Part shown: piece after piece, positions 36,214 through 43,997 of the stretch
How the letters are laid out: each line of letters opens with the position of its first letter
Numbering within the stretch: the first letter of the stretch is position 1
Origin: Sphingomonas sp. HITSZ_GF
GTDB taxonomy: Bacteria; Pseudomonadota; Alphaproteobacteria; Sphingomonadales; Sphingomonadaceae
Direction: 5' to 3'
Length of the DNA: 64,000 nucleotides
Assembly (NCBI RefSeq): GCF_029543155.1
Contig: NZ_JARQXA010000005.1
Span: forward strand, 1-64,000
Notes under the pieces: generated by a model
What the model was told of the DNA's origin: nothing
Seen by the model: the letters and a program-made list of their open reading frames with translations, nothing else
Databases searched by the model: none
Translations under genes and position numbers: made by a program

Positions 36214-38589
36214 ATGCAGATGACGGTGCGCGCGTTCGAGATCGAGGGCCTGCTCGACCAGGCGCCTGAGGGCATCGAGGTCCTGTCGCTCGACTGTTTC
36301 GACACGCTGATCTGGCGCAACACCCATGCGCCGTCCGACGTGTTCGCTGAGATCGACATGACCGGCGGCGCCGTCGAGCCGCGGTCTTGGGCCGAGGGCA
36401 ATGCCCGCCGGCGTGCAATGGCACGCAGCGGCGCCAAGGAGATCGGCCTCACCGACATCTATCGCGAGATGCTTGCCCATGCCTCCGAAGACGAGGTCGA
36501 GGCGGCGGTCACCCATGAACTGACGCTGGAGGCGCGGCACGCCTTCGCCTTCGGCCCCGTTGTGGCGCTGATGCGCGAGGCTCGACGCCGCGGCCTCAAG
36601 ATCGTCATCGTCTCCGACATGTATCTGACCGAACCGCAGCTGCGCGCGCACATCGGCGCCGCGGCGGGCGAGGACGTCATGGCGCTGATCGACCAGGTCT
36701 TCGTTTCCAGCGCCTATGGCGAAGGCAAGCGCGACGGCCTGTTCGACCATGTGATCGAGGCGCTGGGCGTGGCGCCCGACCGCATCCTGCACATCGGCGA
36801 CAATCGCGCGGCGGACTATGACGCGGCGATCGAGCACGGCCTGCATGCCGTCCACCTCGCGCAGTTCGACGCAGAATCGGCCTCGCGCCTGCGCATGGAA
36901 GCGGCAACCGCCCGCATCCTCGATCCGCTGTGCGGCATCAGCCGGCCGATCGCCCAGGCCCACCGCGCCGCCGTGGCGATGCGCACCTGCAACGAGCCCA
37001 CCTATGTGCTCGGCCATGACATCATGGGCCCGGCCATGGCGACCTACGCGCACTGGTTGAAGGCAGAGATCGATACGGCCAGCAAAGCTGCCGGCAAGCC
37101 GGTGAAGCCGCTGTTTGTGATGCGCGACGGCTATCTGCCGCACAAGGTGTTCGACGCGCTCTATCCGGAAGTCGGCGCCCGCACGGTCGATCTCAGCCGC
37201 TTCGTCGCGCTGCGCGCCAGCATCAAGGACGAAGCTTCGCTCGGCAAGCATCTCGATGAATGGAGCGACACGTTGCCGCTCCCGTCGCTGGCGCGCCAGC
37301 TGATGCTGTTCGAGAACGAATATGCCCGCTTTGCCAAGGCGGGCAGCGCCGAGACGCAGAGCGCCGCACTTGCCAAATGGGTGCGCGGTAATTCCGACAT
37401 CCAGCGCAAGATCTTCACCCGCCGCGAGGCATTCCTGAAGCGCCTGGTCGCGCACATGAACCATGTCGGCATCGCGCCCGGCGACACCGTGATGCTGGTC
37501 GATACCGGCTATAACGGCACCGTCCAGAACCTGGTGACGCCGATCCTCGCCGAGACGATGGGCGTGTCGGTGATGGGCCGCTACGTCTTCCTACGCGAGA
37601 AGCGCAGGTCGGGGCTCGACAAGCGCGGTATGATCGACGTGCGCAATTACGACTATCGCACGCTCCACGCCCTTTCGCTGTCGATCGTGTCGCTCGAGCA
37701 GCTGTGCAATGTGTCGCAGGGATCGACGATCGACTTCACCGCGACGGGCGAAGCCATCCGCGAGAAGCTCGATCGCAAGGCGACGCATAACGCAACCCGC
37801 GATGCCGTCCAGGCCGCCTGCATGGATTATGTCCGTGCGGCGGGGAACGCCGTGCTCAAGGCGCCCGAGGCGGACGATCTCGACAGCCGCTGCCGCGCCG
37901 CCACCGCGATCCTGGCTCGCCTGTCGTTCCTGCCCAATGCCGGCGAAGTCTCGGTCTTCGAGCGCTTCGACTTCGACTATAATATGGGTCTCGCCCACAC
38001 CGAAACGCTGGTCGACACCGACCGCGGCCGCAACGGGCTGCGGCGCCGGGGCCTTACCTTCTACAATGACCAGCGCCCGCAATTCCTCTCCGCCGAGCTC
38101 CAGGCGCAGGGCCTATCGATGAGCCTCGCCAATTTCGCGACCTCGCGCTTCAAGCTCGATCTGCGCTCCACCGATTTCGAAGTGGGCGGGATCCAGGTTC
38201 CGGTGATCCTCGCCGGCGCCGCACAGCAGGGCGTGATGGAGTTCACCGCCTGGCCGACGGCAGAGGGCTATTACCAGCTGCGCGTGCCGGTGGGGGAGCA
38301 GCGCCCGGTGATCGCGGTGCAGCTCGGCCAGACCTGCGAATGGGTCCAGGTCGAGGAATTCGGCTTCATTCCGCTCGAGAATCTGAAGAAGGGCCAGAGC
38401 GCCGCCACGGTCGCCGCCAAGGCCACCGCCGACGCGATGGAGCAGATGAGCCCGGGCCTGTTCCGTGCGAGCCCCACCGGCGTGCTGATCGCCGCTCCGC
38501 CGGAGGGCAGCGAGCCGATGGTATTGTCGCTGGTGTTCCGCCCGGTCGTCGCCCGCGCGGCAACCGTCCAGCTCCGCGCCGCCGCCTAG
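36214..38589 (+). CDS. Large HAD-like hydrolase domain protein (COG5610-like), 791 aa
   Basis: The first 220 residues form a HAD phosphatase fold: DCFDTLIWRN (motif I), IVSDMYLTE (motif II), and HIGDNRAADYDAAIEHG (motif IV). The remaining 570 residues have no domain I can name; they contain FVMRDGYLPHKVFD, MLVDTGYNGTVQNLV and a C-terminal beta-rich segment. Similar large HAD proteins are found near glycan or surface-polysaccharide genes, but the neighbours here (cmk, XRE/DUF2975) do not show a substrate. The start follows GGGGG 7 nt upstream; M3 is an alternative. It overlaps the convergent XRE gene by 4 nt. Confidence 0.8.
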   Translation: MQMTVRAFEIEGLLDQAPEGIEVLSLDCFDTLIWRNTHAPSDVFAEIDMTGGAVEPRSWAEGNARRRAMARSGAKEIGLTDIYREMLAHASEDEVEAAVTHELTLEARHAFAFGPVVALMREARRRGLKIVIVSDMYLTEPQLRAHIGAAAGEDVMALIDQVFVSSAYGEGKRDGLFDHVIEALGVAPDRILHIGDNRAADYDAAIEHGLHAVHLAQFDAESASRLRMEAATARILDPLCGISRPIAQAHRAAVAMRTCNEPTYVLGHDIMGPAMATYAHWLKAEIDTASKAAGKPVKPLFVMRDGYLPHKVFDALYPEVGARTVDLSRFVALRASIKDEASLGKHLDEWSDTLPLPSLARQLMLFENEYARFAKAGSAETQSAALAKWVRGNSDIQRKIFTRREAFLKRLVAHMNHVGIAPGDTVMLVDTGYNGTVQNLVTPILAETMGVSVMGRYVFLREKRRSGLDKRGMIDVRNYDYRTLHALSLSIVSLEQLCNVSQGSTIDFTATGEAIREKLDRKATHNATRDAVQAACMDYVRAAGNAVLKAPEADDLDSRCRAATAILARLSFLPNAGEVSVFERFDFDYNMGLAHTETLVDTDRGRNGLRRRGLTFYNDQRPQFLSAELQAQGLSMSLANFATSRFKLDLRSTDFEVGGIQVPVILAGAAQQGVMEFTAWPTAEGYYQLRVPVGEQRPVIAVQLGQTCEWVQVEEFGFIPLENLKKGQSAATVAAKATADAMEQMSPGLFRASPTGVLIAAPPEGSEPMVLSLVFRPVVARAATVQLRAAA

Positions 38590-38804
38590 CCCGGGCCGGC
38601 GTCCTTTTCCCAGACGAGGATGTCGCCCGGCTGGCAATCGAGATACTCGCAGATCTTCTCGAGTGTTTCGAAGCGGATGCCGCGCACCTTGCCCGATTTG
38701 AGCAGCGACAGGTTGCTTTCGGTGATGCCGACATAGGTCGCCAGCTCCTTCGAGCGGACCTTGCGGAGCGCCAGCATCACATCGAGGCGGACGGTGATCG
38801 CCAT
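38586..38804 (-). CDS. Small XRE-family regulator (YozG-like HTH)
   Basis: 72 aa, one Cro/CI-type helix-turn-helix (LRKVRSKELATYVGITESNLSLLKSGKVRGIRFETL) and the C-terminal CEYLDCQPGDIL typical of this group. It lies 10 bp downstream of a DUF2975 membrane gene, the usual partner. It probably regulates that pair; TTTT-N2/3-AAAA dyads sit just upstream of the DUF2975 start. Confidence 0.9.
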   Translation of the reverse strand: MAITVRLDVMLALRKVRSKELATYVGITESNLSLLKSGKVRGIRFETLEKICEYLDCQPGDILVWEKDAGPG

Positions 38805-38814
38805 TGCCTCCGCC

Positions 38815-39309
38815 TCAGACGATCGAGCGGCTGTCTTCTTCGAGGCGCGCAGCCTCGTCGAAGAGCCGCGCCACCAGGAACAGCACCAGCGCGACGATCA
38901 GCAGCAGGAAATGGCTGTCATCGATGCCGAGCAGGATGCGCTTGCCGGTTCCGAGCGCCGCCGCGACGAGCTGCGCCAGGCTGGGCCGGAGCGTTTCGGC
39001 GATCGCGGTGACGAGCAGCAGGCGGGTGAAGCGGTGAAAGTCGCGCGTCACCGCCGGGCTGAAGCGGTCTCCTACCTCGATCCGCCCCAGCATCGCCGCC
39101 AGCGCGAACAGCGCCGCCGACATCGGCAGGATCACGACAAGCGCGATCACCACGCCCCAGCCGAGCGGCAACCCATCCGTTTCGAGATGGACGATCCCGG
39201 CCGGCAGCAACGCCGCGACGACCAGCAACAACGGGAGCGCCACCGCACCGGCGACGGCCGCGATGCGAAGGCGCCGGGCATGGCGCGCCAGGGGCAAGGG
39301 GATTGCCAT
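38815..39309 (-). CDS. DUF2975 family membrane protein
   Basis: 164 aa with four hydrophobic helices (IAAVAGAVALPLLLVVAALL, WGVVIALVVILPMSAALFAL, FTRLLLVTAIAETLRPSL, FLLLIVALVLFLVARLF). DUF2975 proteins are found beside a small XRE regulator, as here, and have no established activity. There is no clear ribosome site next to the ATG at 39309, and repeat-rich DNA starts right at the ATG, so the transcript could be leaderless. Confidence 0.85.
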   Translation of the reverse strand: MAIPLPLARHARRLRIAAVAGAVALPLLLVVAALLPAGIVHLETDGLPLGWGVVIALVVILPMSAALFALAAMLGRIEVGDRFSPAVTRDFHRFTRLLLVTAIAETLRPSLAQLVAAALGTGKRILLGIDDSHFLLLIVALVLFLVARLFDEAARLEEDSRSIV

Positions 39310-39340
39310 TTTACAAAATGATCTTTCTGTTTTACGAAAA
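39309..39340. promoter_or_regulatory. Two TTTT-N2/3-AAAA dyads upstream of the DUF2975-XRE operon
   Basis: TTTTACAAAA (39309-39318) and TTTTACGAAAA (39330-39340) have centres about 21 bp apart, two helical turns. The AT content stands out against the GC-rich surroundings. The position, overlapping the DUF2975 start and upstream of the divergent protease gene (39369), fits an autoregulatory operator for the XRE protein. Confidence 0.5.
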
Positions 39341-39368
39341 GATATTCTCGCGATTCGGAAGGTACGCC

Positions 39369-40679
39369 ATGTCCAGATCGTTCACAAGCTTGTGCCGCCC
39401 CGGTGCCGCCCTGCTGCTTGCCGCGCTGGCGCTCGGCCCCGCGGCAATCGCCGTTGCGCAGGACCGCGACGTCTCGACGCTGATCGACGAAGCCCCCGCT
39501 GGCGAAATCGCCCCGCTCGAGGCCGCGCTGGCAGCGGCAAGGGACAAGGGTACGGCGTCGCTGCTCCGCGCGCGCATCGCCGCATTGCGGCTCGATCGCC
39601 CGGCCACCGATGCCGCGCTTGAGGCGTTCGACCGCTCGGGGGACCGCACCCCGCTGCACCGCGCCGCGGCGCTCTCGATCCGCGCCGATCTCGCCTTTGC
39701 CGAGGGCGACTATGCCGCCGCCGCCGAGGCGATAGATGCGCTTGCGCCGCTGCTCGAGGCGAACGGCAAGGCCGATGCGGCGAATGAGGCGCGCCGAACG
39801 CTCTCGGTCGCTGCGCTGCTGGCGGCAGTGCCGCGCCAGGGCGTCGCAGGCGGCGTCCCGGTCGCCACGCTGACGGCGCGCGACAAGGCCGGGCTCGTCC
39901 GGGCAGAGGTGCGCGTGAACGGAACCGCGCAGGACGCGGTGCTCGATACCGGCGCCAACCTCTCCGTCGTCACTGCGTCCACGGCGAAGCGCCTGGGCCT
40001 GAAGATGCTCGAAGGCGAGGCCAGCGTGGTCAGCACCGGCAGCGCCAAGGTGCCGACGCGCCTCGCCATCGCCGAGCGGCTGGTGATCGCCGGCATCGAA
40101 CTGCACGACGTCGTCTTCCTGGTGTTCGACGATGCCGCGCTCAGCTTCCCGATCCCCGGCGGCTATCAGATCGACGCGATCATCGGCTTCCCGGTGTTCC
40201 GCGCGCTGGGCCGGGTGCGGTTCGACCGCGCCGGCAGCTTCACGCCCGGCGGCGCGGCGGCGCCGGGCGCGGCCAATCTGCGCTCCACCGGCAACGATCT
40301 CTATGTCGCGGCGCGAATAAACGACGCGGCCGCCACGCTGCATCTCGATACCGGCGCAAGCGCCACCGCGCTCACCTCGCGCTTCGCCGGCGACCATGCT
40401 GCCCTGGTGGCGACGCTGCCGCGCGGCGCACGCAACATCGCCGGCGCGGGCGGCGTGATCCAGCAGCCGATCGCCTGGTGGCGCCCGGCAACGGTGGCGA
40501 TCGACGGACGCACCACTACCCTGCCCCAGGTTCAGCTGGTGCTCACGCCAGGCCCGACCGGGCGCGAGGCCAACACCGGCACGATCGGCCAGGACGTGCT
40601 GCACGCCTTCGAATGGTGGGCGGTCGACTTCCGCGCGATGCGCTTCGAGTTCGGCCCGCCCGTGACGGCTACACCTTGA
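39369..40679 (+). CDS. Exported retropepsin-like aspartic protease with two DTG motifs
   Basis: 436 aa. The signal peptide is MSRSFTSLCRPGAALLLAALALGP... cut near AVAQ. An alpha-helical region (about residues 30-140) precedes two aspartyl-protease halves: VLDTGANLSVV near residue 200 and HLDTGASATAL near residue 325, each followed by a hydrophobic-Gly region (IDAIIGFPVF, TIGQDVLHAF). Two lobes in one chain resemble pepsin-type organisation, although each lobe looks like a bacterial retropepsin (gag-asp family). It should act in the periplasm; substrate unknown. The start has GGAAGG 6 nt upstream. The 3' end overlaps the next, convergent gene by 11 nt. Confidence 0.85.
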   Translation: MSRSFTSLCRPGAALLLAALALGPAAIAVAQDRDVSTLIDEAPAGEIAPLEAALAAARDKGTASLLRARIAALRLDRPATDAALEAFDRSGDRTPLHRAAALSIRADLAFAEGDYAAAAEAIDALAPLLEANGKADAANEARRTLSVAALLAAVPRQGVAGGVPVATLTARDKAGLVRAEVRVNGTAQDAVLDTGANLSVVTASTAKRLGLKMLEGEASVVSTGSAKVPTRLAIAERLVIAGIELHDVVFLVFDDAALSFPIPGGYQIDAIIGFPVFRALGRVRFDRAGSFTPGGAAAPGAANLRSTGNDLYVAARINDAAATLHLDTGASATALTSRFAGDHAALVATLPRGARNIAGAGGVIQQPIAWWRPATVAIDGRTTTLPQVQLVLTPGPTGREANTGTIGQDVLHAFEWWAVDFRAMRFEFGPPVTATP

Positions 40680-40944
40680 TCTCGATCTCGCCGCCCTGGC
40701 TCGGCTCGGTGAAGCCGCGGATGATCTGCAGCATGCCTTCGGTGCCGAACAGCTGGTAGAGCGTGAACAGCCCCTGGGCGAGATCGCCGCCAAAGGCGAA
40801 GGAGAAGCGGTCCATCCCGCATTCGCTCATGTCGACCGGGCCGCCCGAATATTGCAGCTGGACGTTGCGGAAGGTGCACTTGTTGTAGGAATTGCCGTCG
40901 AGCGTGACGGTCACGCCTTCGAAAAGCTCATTTTCATAGACCAT
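40669..40944 (-). CDS. Conserved small protein of unknown function
   Basis: 91 aa, MVYENELFEGVTVTLDG..., soluble, with a pattern like one or two pentapeptide-type coils (YNKCTFRNVQLQYSG) and a C-terminal IRGFTEPSQGGEIEIKV. No function can be assigned. The start at 40944 is taken for the GAGA ribosome site; an upstream in-frame ATG at 40980 would add a basic 12-residue leader. It is convergent with the protease gene and divergent from rpsA. Confidence 0.7.
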   Translation of the reverse strand: MVYENELFEGVTVTLDGNSYNKCTFRNVQLQYSGGPVDMSECGMDRFSFAFGGDLAQGLFTLYQLFGTEGMLQIIRGFTEPSQGGEIEIKV

Positions 40945-41009
40945 GCTGATTCTCTCGCGACCTCGCCGTAAAGCCCGCACGTCGCATCCTCGCCGCCGCT
41001 TCGCAATGC

Positions 41010-41104
41010 TTGCGGCAAAAGGCGGTTTCGGCTAAGGCGCGCGCGTCCAGCGGGCGGTGCCCGCGGAGGAAGGCGCGGAGGGACGACTCTCACGCGCCCT
41101 TTTC
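41010..41104 (+). promoter_or_regulatory. rpsA upstream region: possible promoter and leader hairpin
   Basis: The 305-bp gap 40945-41249 holds no convincing gene. TTGCGG (41010-41015), a 17-bp spacer and TAAGGC (41033-41038) form a weak promoter candidate. GGCGCG (41072-41077) pairs with CGCGCC (41093-41098) and is followed by CTTTTCGCTTTG, a terminator-like hairpin about 150 nt before the rpsA start, so leader attenuation is possible. Confidence 0.35.
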
Positions 41105-41249
41105 GCTTTGATCGGCGTCTGGCTTTTCCTCCGCTTGCCCTTGTCCGCAGGATGCCGCGAACGGCGCTCGGCCGCCGCGGCAATTCTGGCCCAAAGACCG
41201 CCGGATTCAACCGGTTGGCCGGAAAAACGTGAAGTAGGAACTCTAACAC

Positions 41250-42962
41250 ATGGCCACTTCGGCAAATCCGAGCCGCGACGATTTCGCGGCACTCCTCGAC
41301 CAGACGATCGGTCAGGCTGACGGCTTCGAAGGCCGCGTCGTGATCGGCACCGTCACCGGCATCGAGAACGACCTCGCCGTCATCGACGTCGGCCTCAAGA
41401 GCGAAGGCCGCGTGCCGCTGCGCGAATTCGCAGCCCCTGGCCAGAAGGCCGACCTGAAGGTTGGCGACGAAGTCGAAGTCTATGTCGACCGCGTCGAGAA
41501 CGCCAATGGCGAAGCAATGCTCAGCCGCGACCGCGCCCGCCGCGAAGCCGCCTGGGACAAGCTCGAGACCGAATTCTCCAAGTCGGCCCGCGTCGAAGGC
41601 GTCATCTTCGGCCGCGTCAAGGGCGGCTTCACCGTCGACCTCTCGGGCGCGGTGGCCTTCCTCCCCGGCTCGCAGGTCGACATCCGCCCGGTGCGCGACG
41701 TCACCCCGCTGATGGACATCCCGCAGCCCTTCCAGATCCTCAAGATGGACCGCAAGCGCGGCAACATCGTCGTGTCGCGCCGCGCCGTGCTCGAAGAGAC
41801 CCGCGCCGAGCAGCGTTCGGGCCTCATCCAGAGCCTGGCCGAGGGCCAGATCATCGACGGCGTCGTCAAGAACATCACCGATTACGGTGCGTTCGTTGAC
41901 CTGGGCGGCATCGACGGCCTGCTGCACGTCACCGACCTGAGCTACAAGCGCGTCAACCACCCGTCGGAGATGCTCAACATCGGCGACACGGTGAAGGTGC
42001 AGATCATCCGCATCAACCGCGACACCCAGCGCATCTCGCTCGGCATGAAGCAGCTCGAGAGCGATCCGTGGGATGGCGCCGGCGCCAAGTATCCGGTCGG
42101 CGCGAAGCTGACCGGCCGCGTGACCAACATCACCGAGTATGGCGCGTTCGTCGAGCTGGAGCCGGGCATCGAAGGCCTAGTCCACGTCTCGGAGATGAGC
42201 TGGACCAAGAAGAACGTGCACCCGGGCAAGATCGTCTCGACCTCGCAGGAAGTCGAAGTCGTGGTGCTCGAGGTGGACGCCGAGAAGCGCCGCATCTCGC
42301 TCGGCCTCAAGCAGGCCCAGGGCAATCCGTGGGAGGCCTTCGCGGCTGCCCATCCGGTCGGCACCGAGGTCGAGGGCGAAGTCAAGAACGCCACCGAGTT
42401 CGGCCTGTTCATCGGCCTGGACAACGACGTCGACGGCATGGTCCACATGTCGGACATCGCTTGGGGCATCTCGGGTGAAGACGCGCTCAACCTGCACCGC
42501 AAGGGCGAGGTGGTTAAGGCCATCGTTCTCGCCGTGGAGCCGGACAAGGAGCGCATCTCGCTCGGCATGAAGCAGCTCGAGCGCGGCGGCGTTGCCGCGG
42601 CGACCTCGACCGCATCGGCCGATCGCCTCAACAAGAACCAGGTCGTCACCGTGACCATCCTCGAAGTTCGCGACGCGGGCCTCGAAGTGCAGGTTGGCGA
42701 AGACGGCGCGACCGGCTTCATCAAGCGCACCGATCTCGGCCGCGACCGCGACGAGCAGCGTCCGGAGCGTTTCCAGGTCGGCCAGAAGCTCGATGCGATG
42801 GTCACCGGCTTCGATCGCTCGAAGAAGCCCACCTTCTCGGTCAAGGCGATGCAGATCGCCGAAGAGAAGCAGGCGGTGGCGCAGTATGGCTCGTCCGATT
42901 CGGGCGCGTCGCTGGGCGACATCCTGGGCGAGGCCCTCAAGGCCCGCAGCGAAAAGAACTAA
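41250..42962 (+). CDS. rpsA: 30S ribosomal protein S1
   Basis: 570 aa, normal length. S1 binds mRNA at the 30S subunit to promote initiation. Six consecutive S1/OB domains are visible by their repeats: GTVTGIENDLAVIDVG, GVIFGRVKGGFTVDL, GVVKNITDYGAFVDLGGIDGLLHVTDLS, GRVTNITEYGAFVELEPGIEGLVHVSEMS, GEVKNATEFGLFIGLDNDVDGMVHMSDI, and a weaker last one (VTILEVRDAGLEVQVG). TAGGAA lies about 12 nt before the ATG. It ends in a strong terminator and is followed by ihfB, a conserved order. Confidence 0.98.
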   Translation: MATSANPSRDDFAALLDQTIGQADGFEGRVVIGTVTGIENDLAVIDVGLKSEGRVPLREFAAPGQKADLKVGDEVEVYVDRVENANGEAMLSRDRARREAAWDKLETEFSKSARVEGVIFGRVKGGFTVDLSGAVAFLPGSQVDIRPVRDVTPLMDIPQPFQILKMDRKRGNIVVSRRAVLEETRAEQRSGLIQSLAEGQIIDGVVKNITDYGAFVDLGGIDGLLHVTDLSYKRVNHPSEMLNIGDTVKVQIIRINRDTQRISLGMKQLESDPWDGAGAKYPVGAKLTGRVTNITEYGAFVELEPGIEGLVHVSEMSWTKKNVHPGKIVSTSQEVEVVVLEVDAEKRRISLGLKQAQGNPWEAFAAAHPVGTEVEGEVKNATEFGLFIGLDNDVDGMVHMSDIAWGISGEDALNLHRKGEVVKAIVLAVEPDKERISLGMKQLERGGVAAATSTASADRLNKNQVVTVTILEVRDAGLEVQVGEDGATGFIKRTDLGRDRDEQRPERFQVGQKLDAMVTGFDRSKKPTFSVKAMQIAEEKQAVAQYGSSDSGASLGDILGEALKARSEKN

Positions 42963-42972
42963 GAACCTTGGG

Positions 42973-43003
42973 ACGGGGAGCGGCAAAACCGCTCCCCGTT
43001 TCC
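42973..43003 (+). terminator. Rho-independent terminator of rpsA
   Basis: A perfect 11-bp stem (ACGGGGAGCGG, 42973-42983, with its complement 42989-42999) encloses CAAAA and is followed by TTTCC. It starts 10 bp past the rpsA stop. Confidence 0.9.
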
Positions 43004-43136
43004 GACTATATCCGAATATCATGGGTTAATCACAATCTGCGGGTTGATGCAGGTTGCTGAACGGGGCTAGAGAACCCAAAGGGATTGGGCGCGCGCGGAA
43101 ATTTCCGCGGCAGGGACGCGCAAAGGGAGGTTGCGG

Positions 43137-43415
43137 ATGATCCGCTCGGAGCTGGTTCAGTTGCTGGTGCAGGACAATCCGGGCCTTTCGGTCCGTGAGG
43201 TCGAGAAGATCGTGTCGGTCTTCTTCGACGAGATCGTCGGTCGCCTGCAGGAAGATGGTCGCGTCGAGTTACGCGGCTTCGGTGCCTTTTCGACGCGCGC
43301 ACGCGATGCGCGTACCGGCCGCAACCCGCGCACGGGCGAAACGGTCGAAGTGGACGCGAAGCGCGTCCCCTATTTCAAGCCCGGCAAGGAAATGCGCATC
43401 AAGCTCAACGTCTGA
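43137..43415 (+). CDS. ihfB: Integration host factor beta subunit
   Basis: 92 aa, HU/IHF fold. It forms the DNA-bending heterodimer with IHF-alpha. The start [10 protein letters not shown] is preceded by AAAGGGAGG 6 nt upstream; [11 protein letters not shown] and the DNA-intercalating arm [25 protein letters not shown] are diagnostic. It follows rpsA after the terminator, so it has its own promoter in the 175-bp gap. Confidence 0.97.
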   Translation: MIRSELVQLLVQDNPGLSVREVEKIVSVFFDEIVGRLQEDGRVELRGFGAFSTRARDARTGRNPRTGETVEVDAKRVPYFKPGKEMRIKLNV

Positions 43416-43443
43416 GCGCTGCGTACCGCTTGACGCTGGCGAC

Positions 43444-43462
43444 CCCATGCGCTTGGCATGGG
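43444..43462. other. Stem-loop between ihfB and tRNA-Leu
   Basis: CCCATGC (43444-43450) and GCATGGG (43456-43462) pair around GCTTG. There is no T-tract. TTGACG at 43430-43435 could be a -35 element for the tRNA gene. The hairpin may stabilise the ihfB mRNA end. Confidence 0.35.
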
Positions 43463-43467
43463 CGCGT

Positions 43468-43554
43468 GCGGACGTGGCGGAACCGGTAGACGCCGGAGAC
43501 TTAAAATCTTCTGCCCTTCGGGGCGTGCGGGTTCGAGTCCCGCCGTCCGCACCA
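43468..43554 (+). tRNA. tRNA-Leu (anticodon TAA)
   Basis: The 87-nt class II tRNA begins GCGGACG, pairing with CGTCCGC, followed by ACCA. The anticodon stem around CTTAAAA gives anticodon TAA (reads UUA). A long variable arm (CTGCCCTTCGGGGCG) and GGTTCGAGTCC T-arm are present. Confidence 0.96.
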
Positions 43555-43599
43555 GCCTTCCCCGCCTGAGCAGGGAAGACGGATAGGCTTCAACCGATG

Positions 43600-43830
43600 T
43601 TAGGGGCTGTCAGGATCGTCGTCCTGGGTGGCGATGATCACGCCGCCTGCCACGATCGCCACCACGCCGATGATCGCGATAATCGGCGCGCCCGCGATAT
43701 CCGAATCATGCTCCGAATCGGTCACTGCACGCAGCGAGAGCTTCGAGGCGGAGCCGGGCGCGGCAAATGCCGGCGCAGCCGCCAGCGACACAAGCGCGGC
43801 AGCAGCTGCCGCACGGCCTAGGATACGCAT
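43600..43830 (-). CDS. Small exported/membrane protein of unknown function
   Basis: 76 aa: a cleavable signal peptide (MRILGRAAAAAALVSLAAAPAFA), a short polar stretch, one hydrophobic segment (IIAIIGVVAIVAGGVIIA), and an acidic tail (QDDDPDSP). GGAAGGGAG lies upstream of the ATG with 8-nt spacing, supporting translation. Function unknown; the length and order of features fit a small periplasm-facing inner-membrane protein. Confidence 0.7.
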   Translation of the reverse strand: MRILGRAAAAAALVSLAAAPAFAAPGSASKLSLRAVTDSEHDSDIAGAPIIAIIGVVAIVAGGVIIATQDDDPDSP

Positions 43831-43997
43831 AGGTTACACTCCCTTCCGAGACGCAACGGAAAACCGGTCCCCGCGGGCGCGGTTCCTCATGTTGCACCGC
43901 AACACGTCGAGTCGTTGCTGCACTGCGACAAGCGCCGCAGGGGTTGGCAGCTGCGGCCCGCTTCCATACACCGGGAACACCTCGCCCGGATGACCTG

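Noticed and set aside
41057..41320. 87-aa + strand frame across the rpsA start
   Set aside because: It overlaps rpsA in another frame and has no ribosome site.
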